Assembly (NCBI RefSeq): GCF_000023865.1
Contig: NC_013159.1
Location: 3,498,001 to 3,562,000, forward strand
Origin: Saccharomonospora viridis DSM 43017
GTDB lineage: Bacteria; Actinomycetota; Actinomycetes; Mycobacteriales; Pseudonocardiaceae
Direction of reading: 5' to 3'
DNA: 64,000 nucleotides
A model generated the notes under the pieces. The model was not told the origin of the DNA, made no database searches, and worked only from the letters and a program-made list of their open reading frames with translations. Within the stretch, counting starts at the first letter, position 1; every line of letters starts with the position of its first letter. Positions 52,030 to 61,177 of the stretch are shown one piece after another. A program made the translations under genes and the position numbers.

Positions 52030-52743
52030 GTGGAACATACCGGCAACGACAACCCCCCTGCGAGTGTCAAGATGTCGTGGCGGCGGCGGTTGGAAGCCGC
52101 CCGAGCAGCTCTGTCGCAGGAAGAGCGCGCGGCCGAGGCCGCTGCGTTGACCCGCGCGGTGGGCGAGTTGGACGCGGACACCGTGTGTGGTTACGTGCCG
52201 TTCGGCGTCGAGCCGGGCTCACCGGAGATGCTCGACGTGCTGCGCGATCGGGGCCGCACGGTGTTGCTGCCCGTGATTCCCACCGAACGGGGACCACTGG
52301 ACTGGGCCGAGTACACGGGGCCGTCGTCGCTGGCCGGGGGAGTGTTCCCACAGGTGTTGGAGCCGACCGGGCCGCGGCTGGGGCCGAACGCCATCGCCGA
52401 GGCCGAGGTGGTGCTCGTTCCGGCGTTGGCGGTGGATCGGCGTGGGGCCCGGCTGGGCAAGGGCGCGGGCTACTACGACAGGTCGTTGCCCCTGGCCTCC
52501 CCCGGCGCCCGGTTCGTCGCCGTGGTGCGGGACCCGGAGTTCGTGGACCGGCTGCCCGCCGAGCCGCACGACGTGCGGATGCACGCGGTGCTGACACCGG
52601 GCAGGGGTGTGATCGACCTGCCGGACTCCGAAACCCCCGAGCTTTCCTCCGGGGTTCCCTCGACCTCCCCCGTCCCCCGGACGTCCGAGACCCCCCGGGA
52701 CCCCGGGGCCGCCGGTGCTTTCGAGGCTTCTGAACCGCTGTGA
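52030..52743 (+). CDS. 5-formyltetrahydrofolate cyclo-ligase family protein
   Basis: It converts 5-formyl-THF to 5,10-methenyl-THF using ATP. The 237-residue protein has the N-terminal basic substrate motif KMSWRRRLEAARAALS, CGYVPFGVEPGSPEM, LVPALAVDRRGARLGKGAGYYDRSL (the ATP/Mg loop GKGxGYYD) and the C-terminal HDVRMHAVLTPGRGVIDL. The last 35 or so residues (SETPELSSGVPSTSPVP onwards) are a Ser/Pro-rich extension beyond the fold. The start is a GTG at 52030. It is divergent from galU, as in mycobacteria. Confidence 0.92.
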   Translation: MEHTGNDNPPASVKMSWRRRLEAARAALSQEERAAEAAALTRAVGELDADTVCGYVPFGVEPGSPEMLDVLRDRGRTVLLPVIPTERGPLDWAEYTGPSSLAGGVFPQVLEPTGPRLGPNAIAEAEVVLVPALAVDRRGARLGKGAGYYDRSLPLASPGARFVAVVRDPEFVDRLPAEPHDVRMHAVLTPGRGVIDLPDSETPELSSGVPSTSPVPRTSETPRDPGAAGAFEASEPL

Positions 52744-52798
52744 GCGGTGTCAGCAGGACCTCGATTGCGCTGGCGGAATGCCATCACGCAGAATTGCG

Positions 52799-52825
52799 TT
52801 AGCACTCTCGGCAATCGAGTGCCAG
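52799..52825. promoter_or_regulatory. CIRCE-type HrcA operator upstream of ruc
   Basis: ttagcactc, nine bases, then gagtgccag matches the CIRCE consensus TTAGCACTC-N9-GAGTGCTAA perfectly in the left arm and at seven of nine positions in the right arm. It lies 46 bp before the start of the Ruc-like gene, implying HrcA control. From memory, the mycobacterial orthologue (Rv0991c) is also in the HrcA regulon. Confidence 0.88.
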
Positions 52826-52870
52826 ATCCGGGGGCCGGGTCTGGACTGCCACAGTCTCGAAGGAGTCTTC

Positions 52871-53209
52871 GTGCCCACCTATCAGTACGCCTGCAAGGAG
52901 TGCGACCACCAGTTCGAGGTGGTCCAGTCGTTCTCCGACGCGAGTCTGACGGACTGCCCCGAGTGCCAGGGGCCGCTGCGCAAGCTCTACGGCTCGGTCG
53001 GCGTCATCTTCAAGGGCAGCGGCTTCTACCGCACCGACTCCCGGTCGGACTCGGGATCGGGCTCCTCGTCGGCCAAGTCGTCCAACGGCTCCAGCAGCGG
53101 CTCATCCAGCGACTCCGCCAAGTCGGACTCGGGTTCCGCCAAGTCGGACTCGAGCTCCAACTCGTCCTCCTCGTCCAGCTCCAGCACCACATCCGCCGCG
53201 GCGTCCTGA
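52871..53209 (+). CDS. ruc: Ruc-type redox-regulated chaperone with FmdB-like zinc ribbon and Ser-rich disordered tail
   Basis: A 112-residue protein. Residues 1-40 are an FmdB-type zinc ribbon with four cysteines (C8, C11, C29, C32; CKEC and CPEC), followed by LRKLYGSVGVIFKGSGFYRT. The rest (about 58-112) is almost only Ser, Gly, Asp, Lys and Ala, hence disordered. This is the layout of M. tuberculosis Ruc (Rv0991c), whose cysteines release zinc on oxidation so that the protein becomes an active chaperone co-operating with DnaK. The GTG at 52871 has aaggag seven bases upstream. A CIRCE operator precedes it. The tail DNA contains an 18-bp segment repeated with a period of 21. Confidence 0.85.
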   Translation: MPTYQYACKECDHQFEVVQSFSDASLTDCPECQGPLRKLYGSVGVIFKGSGFYRTDSRSDSGSGSSSAKSSNGSSSGSSSDSAKSDSGSAKSDSSSNSSSSSSSSTTSAAAS

Positions 53210-53376
53210 GCGAAGCCTGATCTCGTCGAGCGCAACCCGCGGCGGCGGGTTATCCCCAGCCCTGGGGTTGTCCACAGTCCGCTGGTCGATCGCTTCCCCG
53301 CGGGTATGCGGTTCCCTACCGTCCTCTCTCGTCGGGTGGGCGCACACGGCGCCCCGGACGTTCAGGGGGAGACGGT

Positions 53377-54042
53377 ATGCACAGCACGCGGGCTCGCGGG
53401 CGGCGGGAACGGTTCACACGACTCGAACGACTGCGTTCCCGGCTGCGTGGACATCCGCTCATCCTGCTCCGTCGCGCATTGGCCGCGGCGTTGCTGCTGG
53501 TCGCCGCGGTGTTGGCGGTCACGCCGGGAACGGACCGTGAACCGCGTGTCCCCGTTCTCGTCGCGGCGAGGACCCTGCCACTCGGTTCGACCCTGTCCGA
53601 GGACGACGTCCGGGTCGCCGAAGTCCCCGCGGAGCTTCGTCCGGACGGCGCTCTCGTCACTCCGGATCAGGCGGTGGATCGCCGCCTCGTAGGCGCGGCG
53701 CGTGAGGGCGAGCCGTTGACCGATCTGCGCTTCCTCGACGCACGCAACGGACCACCCGGGTCCACCACCGTGCCGCTACGACTCACCGACGCCGGGATGA
53801 CCCGCCTGTTGCGGTCGGGCACCCGTGTCGACGTGGTGACCCCCGGTGAAGGTGTACGGCAGGCACGTGTCCTCGCCGAGAACGCCACCGTGGTGAGCGT
53901 CGTCACACCCGAGCCGGACCGGGACGACAGCCCACTGGCCCGGCAGAACACGCCCCTGGTCTTGGTGTCCGTCCCCGATGAGCAGGCTCCCCACGTGGCT
54001 GCCGCCGCGCTGGGCAACCCGGTCACCGTGACACTCCGATGA
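53377..54042 (+). CDS. SAF-domain membrane protein (CpaB/RcpC-like)
   Basis: A 221-residue protein with a basic N-terminus (RGRRERFTRLERLRSRLRG), one membrane span (LLRRALAAALLLVAAVLAV) and an external SAF domain: PVLVAARTLPLGSTLSEDDVRVAEVP, DQAVDRRLVGAAREGEPLTDLRF. An RcpC-like continuation follows with VPLRLTDAGMTRLLRSGTRVDVV. CpaB/RcpC proteins assist Flp-type pilus assembly, but no tad genes are adjacent, so the role is open. Ribosome-binding site gggggagac lies before the ATG. It follows ruc by 167 bp and could be co-expressed under heat stress. Confidence 0.82.
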   Translation: MHSTRARGRRERFTRLERLRSRLRGHPLILLRRALAAALLLVAAVLAVTPGTDREPRVPVLVAARTLPLGSTLSEDDVRVAEVPAELRPDGALVTPDQAVDRRLVGAAREGEPLTDLRFLDARNGPPGSTTVPLRLTDAGMTRLLRSGTRVDVVTPGEGVRQARVLAENATVVSVVTPEPDRDDSPLARQNTPLVLVSVPDEQAPHVAAAALGNPVTVTLR

Positions 54043-54053
54043 CACCGGCGTGG

Positions 54054-54236
54054 TCATCGGTCGTAGTGCGGCGGCCGGTTCTCGCGGTACCAGTCCTCGG
54101 ACAGCGCGCTGGTCGAGCCGGGGCGGCGTTCGTCTCGCGTCGTGTCGGGAAGTACCTCACCGAACACCTCGTCGAGACGGCGTTTCCTCACCCACTCGTG
54201 TCGTTTCCTGTCGCCCTGTTCGCCGTTGTGGTCCAT
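54054..54236 (-). CDS. Small conserved basic/acidic hypothetical protein
   Basis: A 60-residue protein from the ATG at 54236. It is rich in charged residues with recognisable blocks KRRLDEVFGEVLPDTTRDER and ALSEDWYRENRPPHYDR. Such short proteins with a C-terminal W(Y/L)RxNxPPHx motif are, from memory, common beside actinobacterial moaB2/pepD loci. No domain, span or signal peptide is visible. The function is unknown. It lies 38 bp after moaB on the same strand and is probably in the same transcript. Confidence 0.6.
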   Translation of the reverse strand: MDHNGEQGDRKRHEWVRKRRLDEVFGEVLPDTTRDERRPGSTSALSEDWYRENRPPHYDR

Positions 54237-54274
54237 CGACACCCATTGTGCGGACCGGCGCGCGCCCACCCTCC

Positions 54275-54775
54275 TCAGGACTGGTCGAGGCCGGAGAGCT
54301 CGTCTATGACGTGCGGCACCAACGCCGACAACGTCGCCATACCGTCGCGGACGGCAGCACGTGATCCCGCGAGGTTCACCACCAGGGTGCTGCCGGAGAT
54401 GCCGACGAGACCACGGGAGATGCCCGCGTCCAGCGCACCCGCGGCCAGCCCCGACGAACGCAATGCCTCCGCGATGCCCGGCACCGGCCTGTCGAGCACC
54501 CCTCCCGTGGCGTCCGGAGTGACGTCGCGCGGGGACACCCCTGTGCCGCCGACCGTGACCACCAGGTCGACACCGCCGATGACGGCCGTGTTCAACGCGT
54601 TGCGGATCTCGACCGTGTCCGCGCGGACGACCACGATGCCGTCGACGATGAAGTTCGCCTCTTCCAGCAGCTCGGTCACGAGTGGGCCCATAGCGTCATC
54701 GACTTCGCCCTGGGCCACTCGGTCGTCCACGATCACGACGAGAGCCCGTCCCAGCCGCTGTGCATCGCGTTCCAT
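54275..54775 (-). CDS. moaB: MoaB/Mog-family molybdopterin-biosynthesis-like protein
   Basis: A 166-residue MoCF-fold protein that, in the family, adenylylates molybdopterin. It has ALVVIVDDRVAQGEVDDAMGPLV, VVVRADTVEIRNALNTAV, the signature VDLVVTVGGTGVSPRDVTPDAT, GIAEALRS and ISGSTLVVNLAGS. The ATG at 54775 is chosen because the upstream frame is low complexity. The order pepD-moaB2 is conserved with mycobacteria. With glp lacking clear MoeA catalysis, the real role in cofactor synthesis here is uncertain. The 217-bp gap to pepD shows no gene. Confidence 0.9.
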   Translation of the reverse strand: MERDAQRLGRALVVIVDDRVAQGEVDDAMGPLVTELLEEANFIVDGIVVVRADTVEIRNALNTAVIGGVDLVVTVGGTGVSPRDVTPDATGGVLDRPVPGIAEALRSSGLAAGALDAGISRGLVGISGSTLVVNLAGSRAAVRDGMATLSALVPHVIDELSGLDQS

Positions 54776-54992
54776 GTGCACCACAGTAACGCCCGTCGCG
54801 ACGCGAGGTGGCCAGAAAATCGCCGAGAGCCACCTCCCGGCCCGCCATGGACCGAGCTGGGAAGGTGGCCCTCGTTCCCGTGTTCGCCCGTTCTCCGAGC
54901 TCTTCGCGCTCCTGGTGGTCCTATCGTCGTCCCTTCGCCGTTCCCGATCGCCTTCGGCGAACGCGCCACGTCCGGCCGACACCGGAGGGGCG

Positions 54993-56324
54993 TCAATTGA
55001 CCCGCACCGGCTGCCCACCGAGTGTGACTTCGACGGTGTTGCCGTCGGCGAGCGTGAACGTGGCCTTCTCACCGGGCGCCCGGGTACGGATCGATGCGAC
55101 GAGCGCGTTGGCGTCCTCGATGCGTCGGTCGTCCATCTTCACGACCACGTCCCCCGATTTGAGGCCCGCCTGTTCCGCGGGGCTGCCCGACTCCACGTCA
55201 CCGATGACCGCGCCACCGCTCGGAGCGTTCCCGACGGTCGCCCCGATGTAGGTCTGGGTGGCATGGCCGTTCTTGATGATCTCGTCGGCGGTCCTACGCG
55301 CCTGATCGATGGGGATGGCGAATCCGATCCCGACATTGCCGCCCTGCGAGGGGCTGTAGATGGCGGAGTTGATGCCGATGACCTGGCCCTGCATGTTGGC
55401 CAACGGCCCCCCGGAGTTACCGGGGTTGATGGCCGCGTCGGTCTGGATGGCGTCCATGACGGTGGTCTGATCACCCTGCCCGCCCGCGGTCACCGGACGG
55501 TTCAACGAACTGACGATCCCGGCCGTCACGGTTCCCGCGAGCTCGTACGGCGACCCGATCGCGACCACCGACTCCCCCACCCGAAGGTCGTCGGAACGTC
55601 CGAGTTCAACGGTGGTCAGACCACTGACGTTCTCGGCGCGCACGACGGCGATGTCGGTGGTCGGGTCACGACCCACGATCCTGGCCGAGGTCTCCTCACC
55701 GTCGTGGAACACCACGGTGATCCGCCCTCCGCGAGCCGCCGCCTCGACCACGTGGTTGTTGGTGAGGATGTAACCGTCCTCGCTGAGGATGAAACCGGAA
55801 CCCTCGTTGGCCGAACCGAATCCTCTGACCTGCAGCTGCACCACACTGGGTTTGAGCTTCTCGGCGACGGCCTCGACACTTCCTTCAGGAGCGTTACCGG
55901 TCTGTCTGGCCTGAGGCGGCGGCTGGTTGAGTGCGTTCGGCGCGGACGACTCCGTAGCCGTGTCCGCCGCGAGATAACCGGTCGCGGCGCCCGCTCCCCC
56001 ACCGACGAGCAAAGCGAGCAGGGCGACCCCCGCGACGAGCCTGCCCGGCATCCCACGGCGCTCCGGCGACGACTGTGTCGGCCCGAGCGAATAGGCGGTG
56101 TAGCCGGACTGGGTATGGGGCGATGTGGGATATCCGCCCTGGGCGTAGTCGCCGATCGGGGTCCGGGGCGGGTAGCGGAACTCGTCGGTTCCCTGACCAC
56201 CCTCCCGATACCGCTCGGTGTCCTCACGCTCCGACGACCCGGTATGCGCTTCCGGATTCGGCTGCTCAGGCGTTCCCGGTTCCGGGGTGTGCCTGTCCTG
56301 TGCGGAGGGGTCGTTGTCGGTCAT
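54993..56324 (-). CDS. pepD: HtrA-family serine protease PepD (trypsin plus PDZ)
   Basis: A 443-residue membrane-anchored envelope protease/chaperone. Residues 1-90 are a polar Pro/Gly/Ser/Tyr-rich cytoplasmic tail. A span lies at about 93-119 (RLVAGVALLALLVGGGAGAAT). The trypsin domain has the triad His in ILTNNHVV, Asp in DPTTDIAVV and Ser in NPGNSGGPLA. A C-terminal PDZ domain has GDVESGSPAEQAGLKSGDVVV. It is the counterpart of mycobacterial PepD, which works with MprAB and SigE in envelope stress. Here two galactose-type genes separate it from mprB. Confidence 0.95.
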   Translation of the reverse strand: MTDNDPSAQDRHTPEPGTPEQPNPEAHTGSSEREDTERYREGGQGTDEFRYPPRTPIGDYAQGGYPTSPHTQSGYTAYSLGPTQSSPERRGMPGRLVAGVALLALLVGGGAGAATGYLAADTATESSAPNALNQPPPQARQTGNAPEGSVEAVAEKLKPSVVQLQVRGFGSANEGSGFILSEDGYILTNNHVVEAAARGGRITVVFHDGEETSARIVGRDPTTDIAVVRAENVSGLTTVELGRSDDLRVGESVVAIGSPYELAGTVTAGIVSSLNRPVTAGGQGDQTTVMDAIQTDAAINPGNSGGPLANMQGQVIGINSAIYSPSQGGNVGIGFAIPIDQARRTADEIIKNGHATQTYIGATVGNAPSGGAVIGDVESGSPAEQAGLKSGDVVVKMDDRRIEDANALVASIRTRAPGEKATFTLADGNTVEVTLGGQPVRVN

Positions 56325-56388
56325 GCCTCCATGATGGGCCGAAGTCCTGAAAGCATGCTGAGTTCAATCTGTGGGAGTCATGGGACCT

Positions 56389-57417
56389 TCAGCCGACCGC
56401 CCTGAGCCTGTCGGCTATCTGCTCGGGGGTGCTGTCGTTGATCCACACGGCCATCCCGGACTCGGACCCCGCGAGGTACTTGAGTTTGTCCTGCGCCCGC
56501 CGGACGGAGAACAGTTCGAGGTGCAGCCACGCCAGGTCGCGGTCCCGACGTACGGGGGCCTGGTGCCAACCCGCCACATACGGCAACGGCCGACCGTAGA
56601 GGGCGTCACAACGACGCAACACCGACAGGTACACCTCGGCGAAGTCGTCGCGTTCCGAGGTATCCAGTTCGGTGAGGTCGGCGACCCGTCGATGCGGGAC
56701 GACGAGGACGTGCACGGGCCACCGCGCGGCAGGCGGTACGAACGCCGTCCAGTGTTCGCCTTGGACGACGGTCCGCCGTCGATCGGCGTGCTCCGCCGCC
56801 AGTACGTCACCGAGCACGTGACCGCCGTACTCGTCGCGGTGGGCGCGAGCGACCGCGAGCATCCGTTCGGTGCGGGGCGGGACGAACGGATACGCATAGA
56901 TCTGACCGTGCGGGTGATGCAGCGTCACGCCGATCTCCTCGCCCCTGTTCTCGAACGGGAAGACCTGCTCGACGCCGTCCTGTGTCGACAGTTCGGCCGT
57001 TCGATCGGCGAGCGCTTCCAGCACGGTGCGCACGCGACGCGGACTGAGCTCGGCGAAGGAACTGCTGTGGTCACTGGTGAAGCACACGACGTCCGCGTGC
57101 CCCGCACCGCCGGCGAAGGCAGGGAATCGGTTGTCGAACACCACCACGTCGTAATCGCGTTCCGGCACCTCGGTCAGCCGACCGGGCGCGGTCGGGCACA
57201 GCGGGCACAGATCCGCCGGTGGCTTGTACGTGCGGCTCTGCCGGTGCGCTGCGATCACCACTTCCTCCCCGGTGAGCGGGTCCCGCCGCACCTCCGAGGC
57301 CGCGCTGACGGGGGGAAGGTCCCTGGTGTCGACCGCCGTCCGCCCCTCGGGACGCGGAACCTCGTCGTAGTAGGTGATTCGCCGGCCGTCGGCAAGACGT
57401 CGCACCGTCTTGTTCAA
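56389..57417 (-). CDS. galT: Galactose-1-phosphate uridylyltransferase
   Basis: A Leloir-pathway enzyme exchanging UMP between UDP-glucose and galactose-1-phosphate. The 342-residue protein has RRDPLTGEEVVIAAHRQSRTY, CPLCP (zinc), VVFDNRFPAFA, the active-site ENRGEEIGVTLHHPHGQIYAYPF (HPHGQ with the uridylylated His), PVHVLVVPHRRV and LHLELFSVRR. The start appears to be a TTG at 57417 that overlaps the deoR stop (TTGA) and has ggagg six bases upstream in the deoR end. No galK or galE is adjacent, but galU lies 5 kb away. Confidence 0.93.
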   Translation of the reverse strand: MNKTVRRLADGRRITYYDEVPRPEGRTAVDTRDLPPVSAASEVRRDPLTGEEVVIAAHRQSRTYKPPADLCPLCPTAPGRLTEVPERDYDVVVFDNRFPAFAGGAGHADVVCFTSDHSSSFAELSPRRVRTVLEALADRTAELSTQDGVEQVFPFENRGEEIGVTLHHPHGQIYAYPFVPPRTERMLAVARAHRDEYGGHVLGDVLAAEHADRRRTVVQGEHWTAFVPPAARWPVHVLVVPHRRVADLTELDTSERDDFAEVYLSVLRRCDALYGRPLPYVAGWHQAPVRRDRDLAWLHLELFSVRRAQDKLKYLAGSESGMAVWINDSTPEQIADRLRAVG

Positions 57418-58199
57418 CGCTGGCCTCCACTTCGCACAGGCACGACCACAAGTTCCCCGACATGGGCGGCCAACACCTCTCGGGCGTGCTCGTCGAGCCC
57501 GTCGTCACTGATCAGCACGTCGGCTTCGGACAGTGCCGCGACGGTGGAGATCCCCACCGTCGCCCAACGGGTGTGATCGGCGAGGACGATCAGCCGTCCC
57601 CCGGCCTCGACGAGGGCCCTGTCGGCTTCGCTTTCGATGAGGTCCGTGACCGTGAACCCGGCTTGTTCGGCGATCCCGTGAACGTCGAGGAAGACGAGGT
57701 CGACGTGCAGGCCGCGCAGACTCTGCACGGCCAGCGGTCCCACGAGCGCGTCCGATTCACCGCGCACACCGCCCGTGAGGACGACGACCCGCTGGGGCTG
57801 GGCCGAGGCGGCGGCGATGTCGGCCACCGCGAGCGAGTTGGTGACCACCGTGAGATTGGGTACGGAATCGAGCGCGCGGGCGAGCGCTCTCGTCACCGGG
57901 CCGGAGGACAACCCGATCGCGTGCCCGGGTTCGACCAGGCGTGCCGCCTCGGTGGCGATGGCTCGATGACACACGCGGACCTCGGCGCACGGATCGAGGT
58001 CGTCGGCGATGGCGGTCCGCGTCACCGTGGTCGCCCCGCCGTACACCTTCTCGACCAGCCCTCTGTTGGCGAGCACGTCGAGATCCCGCCGGATGGTCAT
58101 GTCGGAGACCCCCAGCTTGCTCACGAGATCACTCACACGCACCGCGCCCGTGCGCCGGGTCTCCTCGAGGATGACCTCCTGTCGTTGCCGCGCCAACAT
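57414..58199 (-). CDS. DeoR-family transcriptional regulator of the galT gene
   Basis: A 261-residue repressor. The DeoR helix-turn-helix lies at the N-terminus (RQEVILEETRRTGAVRVSDLV, KLGVSDMTIRRDLDVLANRG, VEKVYGGA). The sugar-phosphate-sensing isomerase-like domain follows (EPGHAIGLSSGPVTRAL, LTVVTNSLAVADI, VVLTGGVRGESDALVGP, ADRALVEAGGRLIVLADHTRW, ISDDGLDEHAREVL). It is translationally coupled to galT and so probably responds to a galactose-derived phosphate. The gene lies between mprB and galT on the same strand. Confidence 0.93.
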   Translation of the reverse strand: MLARQRQEVILEETRRTGAVRVSDLVSKLGVSDMTIRRDLDVLANRGLVEKVYGGATTVTRTAIADDLDPCAEVRVCHRAIATEAARLVEPGHAIGLSSGPVTRALARALDSVPNLTVVTNSLAVADIAAASAQPQRVVVLTGGVRGESDALVGPLAVQSLRGLHVDLVFLDVHGIAEQAGFTVTDLIESEADRALVEAGGRLIVLADHTRWATVGISTVAALSEADVLISDDGLDEHAREVLAAHVGELVVVPVRSGGQR

Positions 58200-58287
58200 C
58201 GTTCACTCCGTCCCCACGACCACGTCGTGAACCCGAAATCCTACGCCTATTCGCACGCTGGGTGACCGGACTCCACACACATGGTGA

Positions 58288-59712
58288 TCAAGCGGTGTCA
58301 TCGTCCGTCATCCCCGGGATGCCGGGCAGTCGGATCGCCATGAGCGCGCCGCCCTCGGGTTTGTTGTTCGCGTACACGGTTCCGCCGTGCCGTTCCGCGG
58401 CCTGTTTGACGATGGCCAGGCCGAGTCCCGAACCGGGGAGGGTGCGCGCCTCGGACGAACGGTAGAAGCGGTCGAACACCATGGGCAGGTCCTCGGGGGC
58501 GATCCCGGGGCCCGAGTCGGACACCTCGATCACCGCGGTGCCGTCGCCGAGTGGACGCAGCACGACCCGCACGACCGAATCCTGCGGGGAGAACTTGACG
58601 GCGTTGTCCAACAGGTTCAGCACGGCACGTTCGAGACTGTGGGGATCACCGACCAGCACCCACGGGTGGAGTTCGGTGTCGAACTCGATGCTGCCCGCTC
58701 GCCGTCGGGCCCGCTCGAGAGCGCGTTCGACCACGTCGACGAGGTCCACGCGTTCAGCGGTGTCCCGCGCCGTGTCCTCCCGGGACAGCTCGGACAAATC
58801 GTCGATGAGCTGTGTCACCTCGTCCAGTTGCGCACGGATGTCGGCCTCGATGTCCGCGCGGTCACGTTCGGACAGCGTCGGGGCGCCTTCCTTACTGGCG
58901 GCCAGGAGCAGCTCCAGGTTGGTGCGTAGCGACGTCAACGGGGTGCGCAGTTCATGTCCGGCATCAGCGACGAGCCGGCGTTGGCGGTCCTGCGATTCCG
59001 CGACCGCGCGCAGCATGGTGTTGAAGCTCTGCGTCAATCGCGCGAGCTCGTCGTCACCGCTGACGGGGATCGGCCGCAGGTCCATGGTGCGGGTGACCCG
59101 CTCGGTGGCCCATGTCAGTTTCTCCACAGGCCGCAGTCCGGCGCGTGCCACGGCGGTACCCGCGGCCGCCGCGACCAGGATGCCCGCCCCACCGAAGAAG
59201 AACAGCACCAACGCGAGTTCGTTCAACGTTTGTTTCGTGGGCTGCAACGACTGTGCGAGCACCATGGCGACACCGTGGCCCGCGGGAAGGGCGATGACAC
59301 GCATGTCGGTGGCCGAGTCCGTGCGCAGCGACGATTCGTCGATTCCCGTGGCGACGGCGAGTTCCCGTTTCCCCCAGGGCGGTGGCGTGCCCGCGCGGGG
59401 AAAGATCATCTCGCCGTTGGCGGTGAGGAGCCCGATGTGGATGTCACTGCTGACCAGGAACGCGCCGGGGATGGACTGCAGGCGGGTCTGCACCGCCGGG
59501 CTTTGGACGGCCGCTTCCGCACGGTTGATGAGGTTCTCGTCTAACGCCGCGTACAGATTGCGGTGCACGGTGATGTACGCGCCGAACGAGACGAGCGCGA
59601 CCGCGCAGGCGACGCAGAAGGCCGCCAACAGCGACACGCGTGCCCGAAGGGAGAAGCGCCGGCGAGGCCCGGAGTCGCCCGACCCGGTGGGCGGAACCTG
59701 CGGCTGGCTCAT
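58288..59712 (-). CDS. mprB: MprB-type sensor histidine kinase
   Basis: A 474-residue membrane sensor kinase. Two spans ([22 protein letters not shown] near residue 27 and [22 protein letters not shown] near residue 165) flank an external domain of about 120 residues. HAMP is followed by the HisKA box with phospho-acceptor His ([21 protein letters not shown]), then the ATPase domain ([43 protein letters not shown]). The start overlaps the mprA stop (ATGA). From sequence and synteny it is the MprB envelope-stress sensor that partners MprA; direct chaperone sensing is known only in mycobacteria. Confidence 0.9.
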   Translation of the reverse strand: MSQPQVPPTGSGDSGPRRRFSLRARVSLLAAFCVACAVALVSFGAYITVHRNLYAALDENLINRAEAAVQSPAVQTRLQSIPGAFLVSSDIHIGLLTANGEMIFPRAGTPPPWGKRELAVATGIDESSLRTDSATDMRVIALPAGHGVAMVLAQSLQPTKQTLNELALVLFFFGGAGILVAAAAGTAVARAGLRPVEKLTWATERVTRTMDLRPIPVSGDDELARLTQSFNTMLRAVAESQDRQRRLVADAGHELRTPLTSLRTNLELLLAASKEGAPTLSERDRADIEADIRAQLDEVTQLIDDLSELSREDTARDTAERVDLVDVVERALERARRRAGSIEFDTELHPWVLVGDPHSLERAVLNLLDNAVKFSPQDSVVRVVLRPLGDGTAVIEVSDSGPGIAPEDLPMVFDRFYRSSEARTLPGSGLGLAIVKQAAERHGGTVYANNKPEGGALMAIRLPGIPGMTDDDTA

Positions 59713-60398
59713 GGTGGCGTCTCCCGGAGCACGTAGCCGACCCCGCGCACGGTGTGGATGAGGCGTGGTTCCCCGCCGGCTTCGGTCTTACGCCGCAGGT
59801 ACCCGACGTACACCTCGAGCGCGTTGCCGGAGGTCGGGAAATCGTAGCCCCACACCTCCTCGAGGATGCGGCTTCGCGCCAGCACGTGCTTCGGATACGT
59901 CATGAACAGTTCGAGGAGGGAGAATTCCGTGCGCGTGAGGCTGATGGATCGATCGCCCCGCGTGACCTCCCGCGTGTTGGGGTTGAGTGTGAGATCGGCG
60001 AACGTGAGCACGTCCGTGTCACCGCTTGCGCCTTCCTGCCCCGCGCGGCGCAGCAACGCGCGCAGTCTGGCGAGCAGTTCTTCCAGGGCGAACGGCTTGG
60101 GCAGGTAGTCGTCGGCCCCGGCGTCGAGCCCGGCCACCCGGTCGGACACGGCGTCGCGCGCGGTGAGCACGAGGATCGGCAGGTCGTCGCCGACGCTGCG
60201 CAACCGGCGTGCCACTTCCAGCCCGTCGAGGCGGGGCATCATGACGTCGAGGACCATGGCGTCGGGACGGTCCGTGGCCACTTTCTCCAGGGCCTGTGCG
60301 CCGTCGCTGGCGAGGTCGACCTGATAGCCGTTGAATTGCAGCGAACGCCGCAGGGACTCCCTCACGGCCCGGTCGTCGTCCACAACGAGGATGCGCAT
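59709..60398 (-). CDS. mprA: MprA-type response regulator (OmpR/PhoB family)
   Basis: A 229-residue regulator. The receiver domain has [17 protein letters not shown], phospho-acceptor Asp in [50 protein letters not shown]. The winged helix has [57 protein letters not shown] and [12 protein letters not shown]. It is coupled to mprB. In mycobacteria MprA activates pepD and sigE; the same wiring is likely here because pepD lies 4 kb downstream on the same strand. Confidence 0.92.
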   Translation of the reverse strand: MRILVVDDDRAVRESLRRSLQFNGYQVDLASDGAQALEKVATDRPDAMVLDVMMPRLDGLEVARRLRSVGDDLPILVLTARDAVSDRVAGLDAGADDYLPKPFALEELLARLRALLRRAGQEGASGDTDVLTFADLTLNPNTREVTRGDRSISLTRTEFSLLELFMTYPKHVLARSRILEEVWGYDFPTSGNALEVYVGYLRRKTEAGGEPRLIHTVRGVGYVLRETPP

Positions 60399-60455
60399 GG
60401 GTCCAGTCTGACCCGCGCAGCTGAGACCGTCCTTAACGAGGCACGGCCGATCGGT

Positions 60456-61106
60456 TCATTCGACCAACCCACCCCGATAGGCGAGTAGGGCGGCCTGCAC
60501 CCGGTTCGCCGCACCGATCTTGGACAGCACCGCCGAGACGTAGCCCTTGACCGTGGCCTCGGACAGGTGCAGCCGTCCTCCGATCTCGGCGTTGGACAGT
60601 CCTTGTCCGATGAGCGTGACGACTTCCCGTTCCCGGTCCGACAGCGACGCGAGGAGCTCCCGCGCGGGGGCGGACGCCCGTTGCCCGTCGCGGTGGGCGT
60701 TCACCATGCGCGCGGCCACGCCGGGGTCGAGGACCGCACCGCCGCGCGCGAGGTCGCGGATGGCGCGCACCAGCATGATGGGTTCGATGTCCTTGAGGAG
60801 GAAGCCGTTCGCGCCGAACCGGAGCGCGAGGCTGACGTACTCGTCGATGTCGAACGTCGTCAGCATGGCCACCGCCGGCGGCTTCGGCAACGTCTGGATC
60901 GCCCGAAGAGCCCGGATACCGTCGTCGGGCGTGCGCATGCGGATGTCGAGCAGAGCCACGTCGGGATGGAACCGGCGCACCGCCTCCACCGCCGTTCTCC
61001 CGTCGGCCGCCTCGCCCACGACCTCGATGTCCGAGGCCGGCGACACCATCGCGCGCAAGCCCGAGCGGACCAGCTCCTCATCGTCGGCGAACATCACTTT
61101 GATCAA
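60456..61106 (-). CDS. LuxR/NarL-type response regulator without adjacent kinase
   Basis: A 216-residue regulator from a TTG at 61106, chosen because ggagg lies five bases upstream and the protein then begins IKVMFADDEELVRSGLRAM as the family does. A GTG at 61166 would add 20 residues but sits almost at the predicted transcription start. The receiver has its phospho-acceptor in PDVALLDIRMRTPDDGI, then LTTFDIDEYVSLALRFGANGFLLKD. The LuxR HTH follows: LSDREREVVTLIGQGLSNAEIGGRLHLSEATVKGYVSAVLSKI. No histidine kinase gene is adjacent, so it is an orphan within the window. Confidence 0.9.
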   Translation of the reverse strand: MIKVMFADDEELVRSGLRAMVSPASDIEVVGEAADGRTAVEAVRRFHPDVALLDIRMRTPDDGIRALRAIQTLPKPPAVAMLTTFDIDEYVSLALRFGANGFLLKDIEPIMLVRAIRDLARGGAVLDPGVAARMVNAHRDGQRASAPARELLASLSDREREVVTLIGQGLSNAEIGGRLHLSEATVKGYVSAVLSKIGAANRVQAALLAYRGGLVE

Positions 61107-61177
61107 CGGCGCCTCCGGCTGCCGACGGAGCGCTTCCCGCGCCCTGTCCACGCAAGTTACTGACACGTAGTGGAGGT

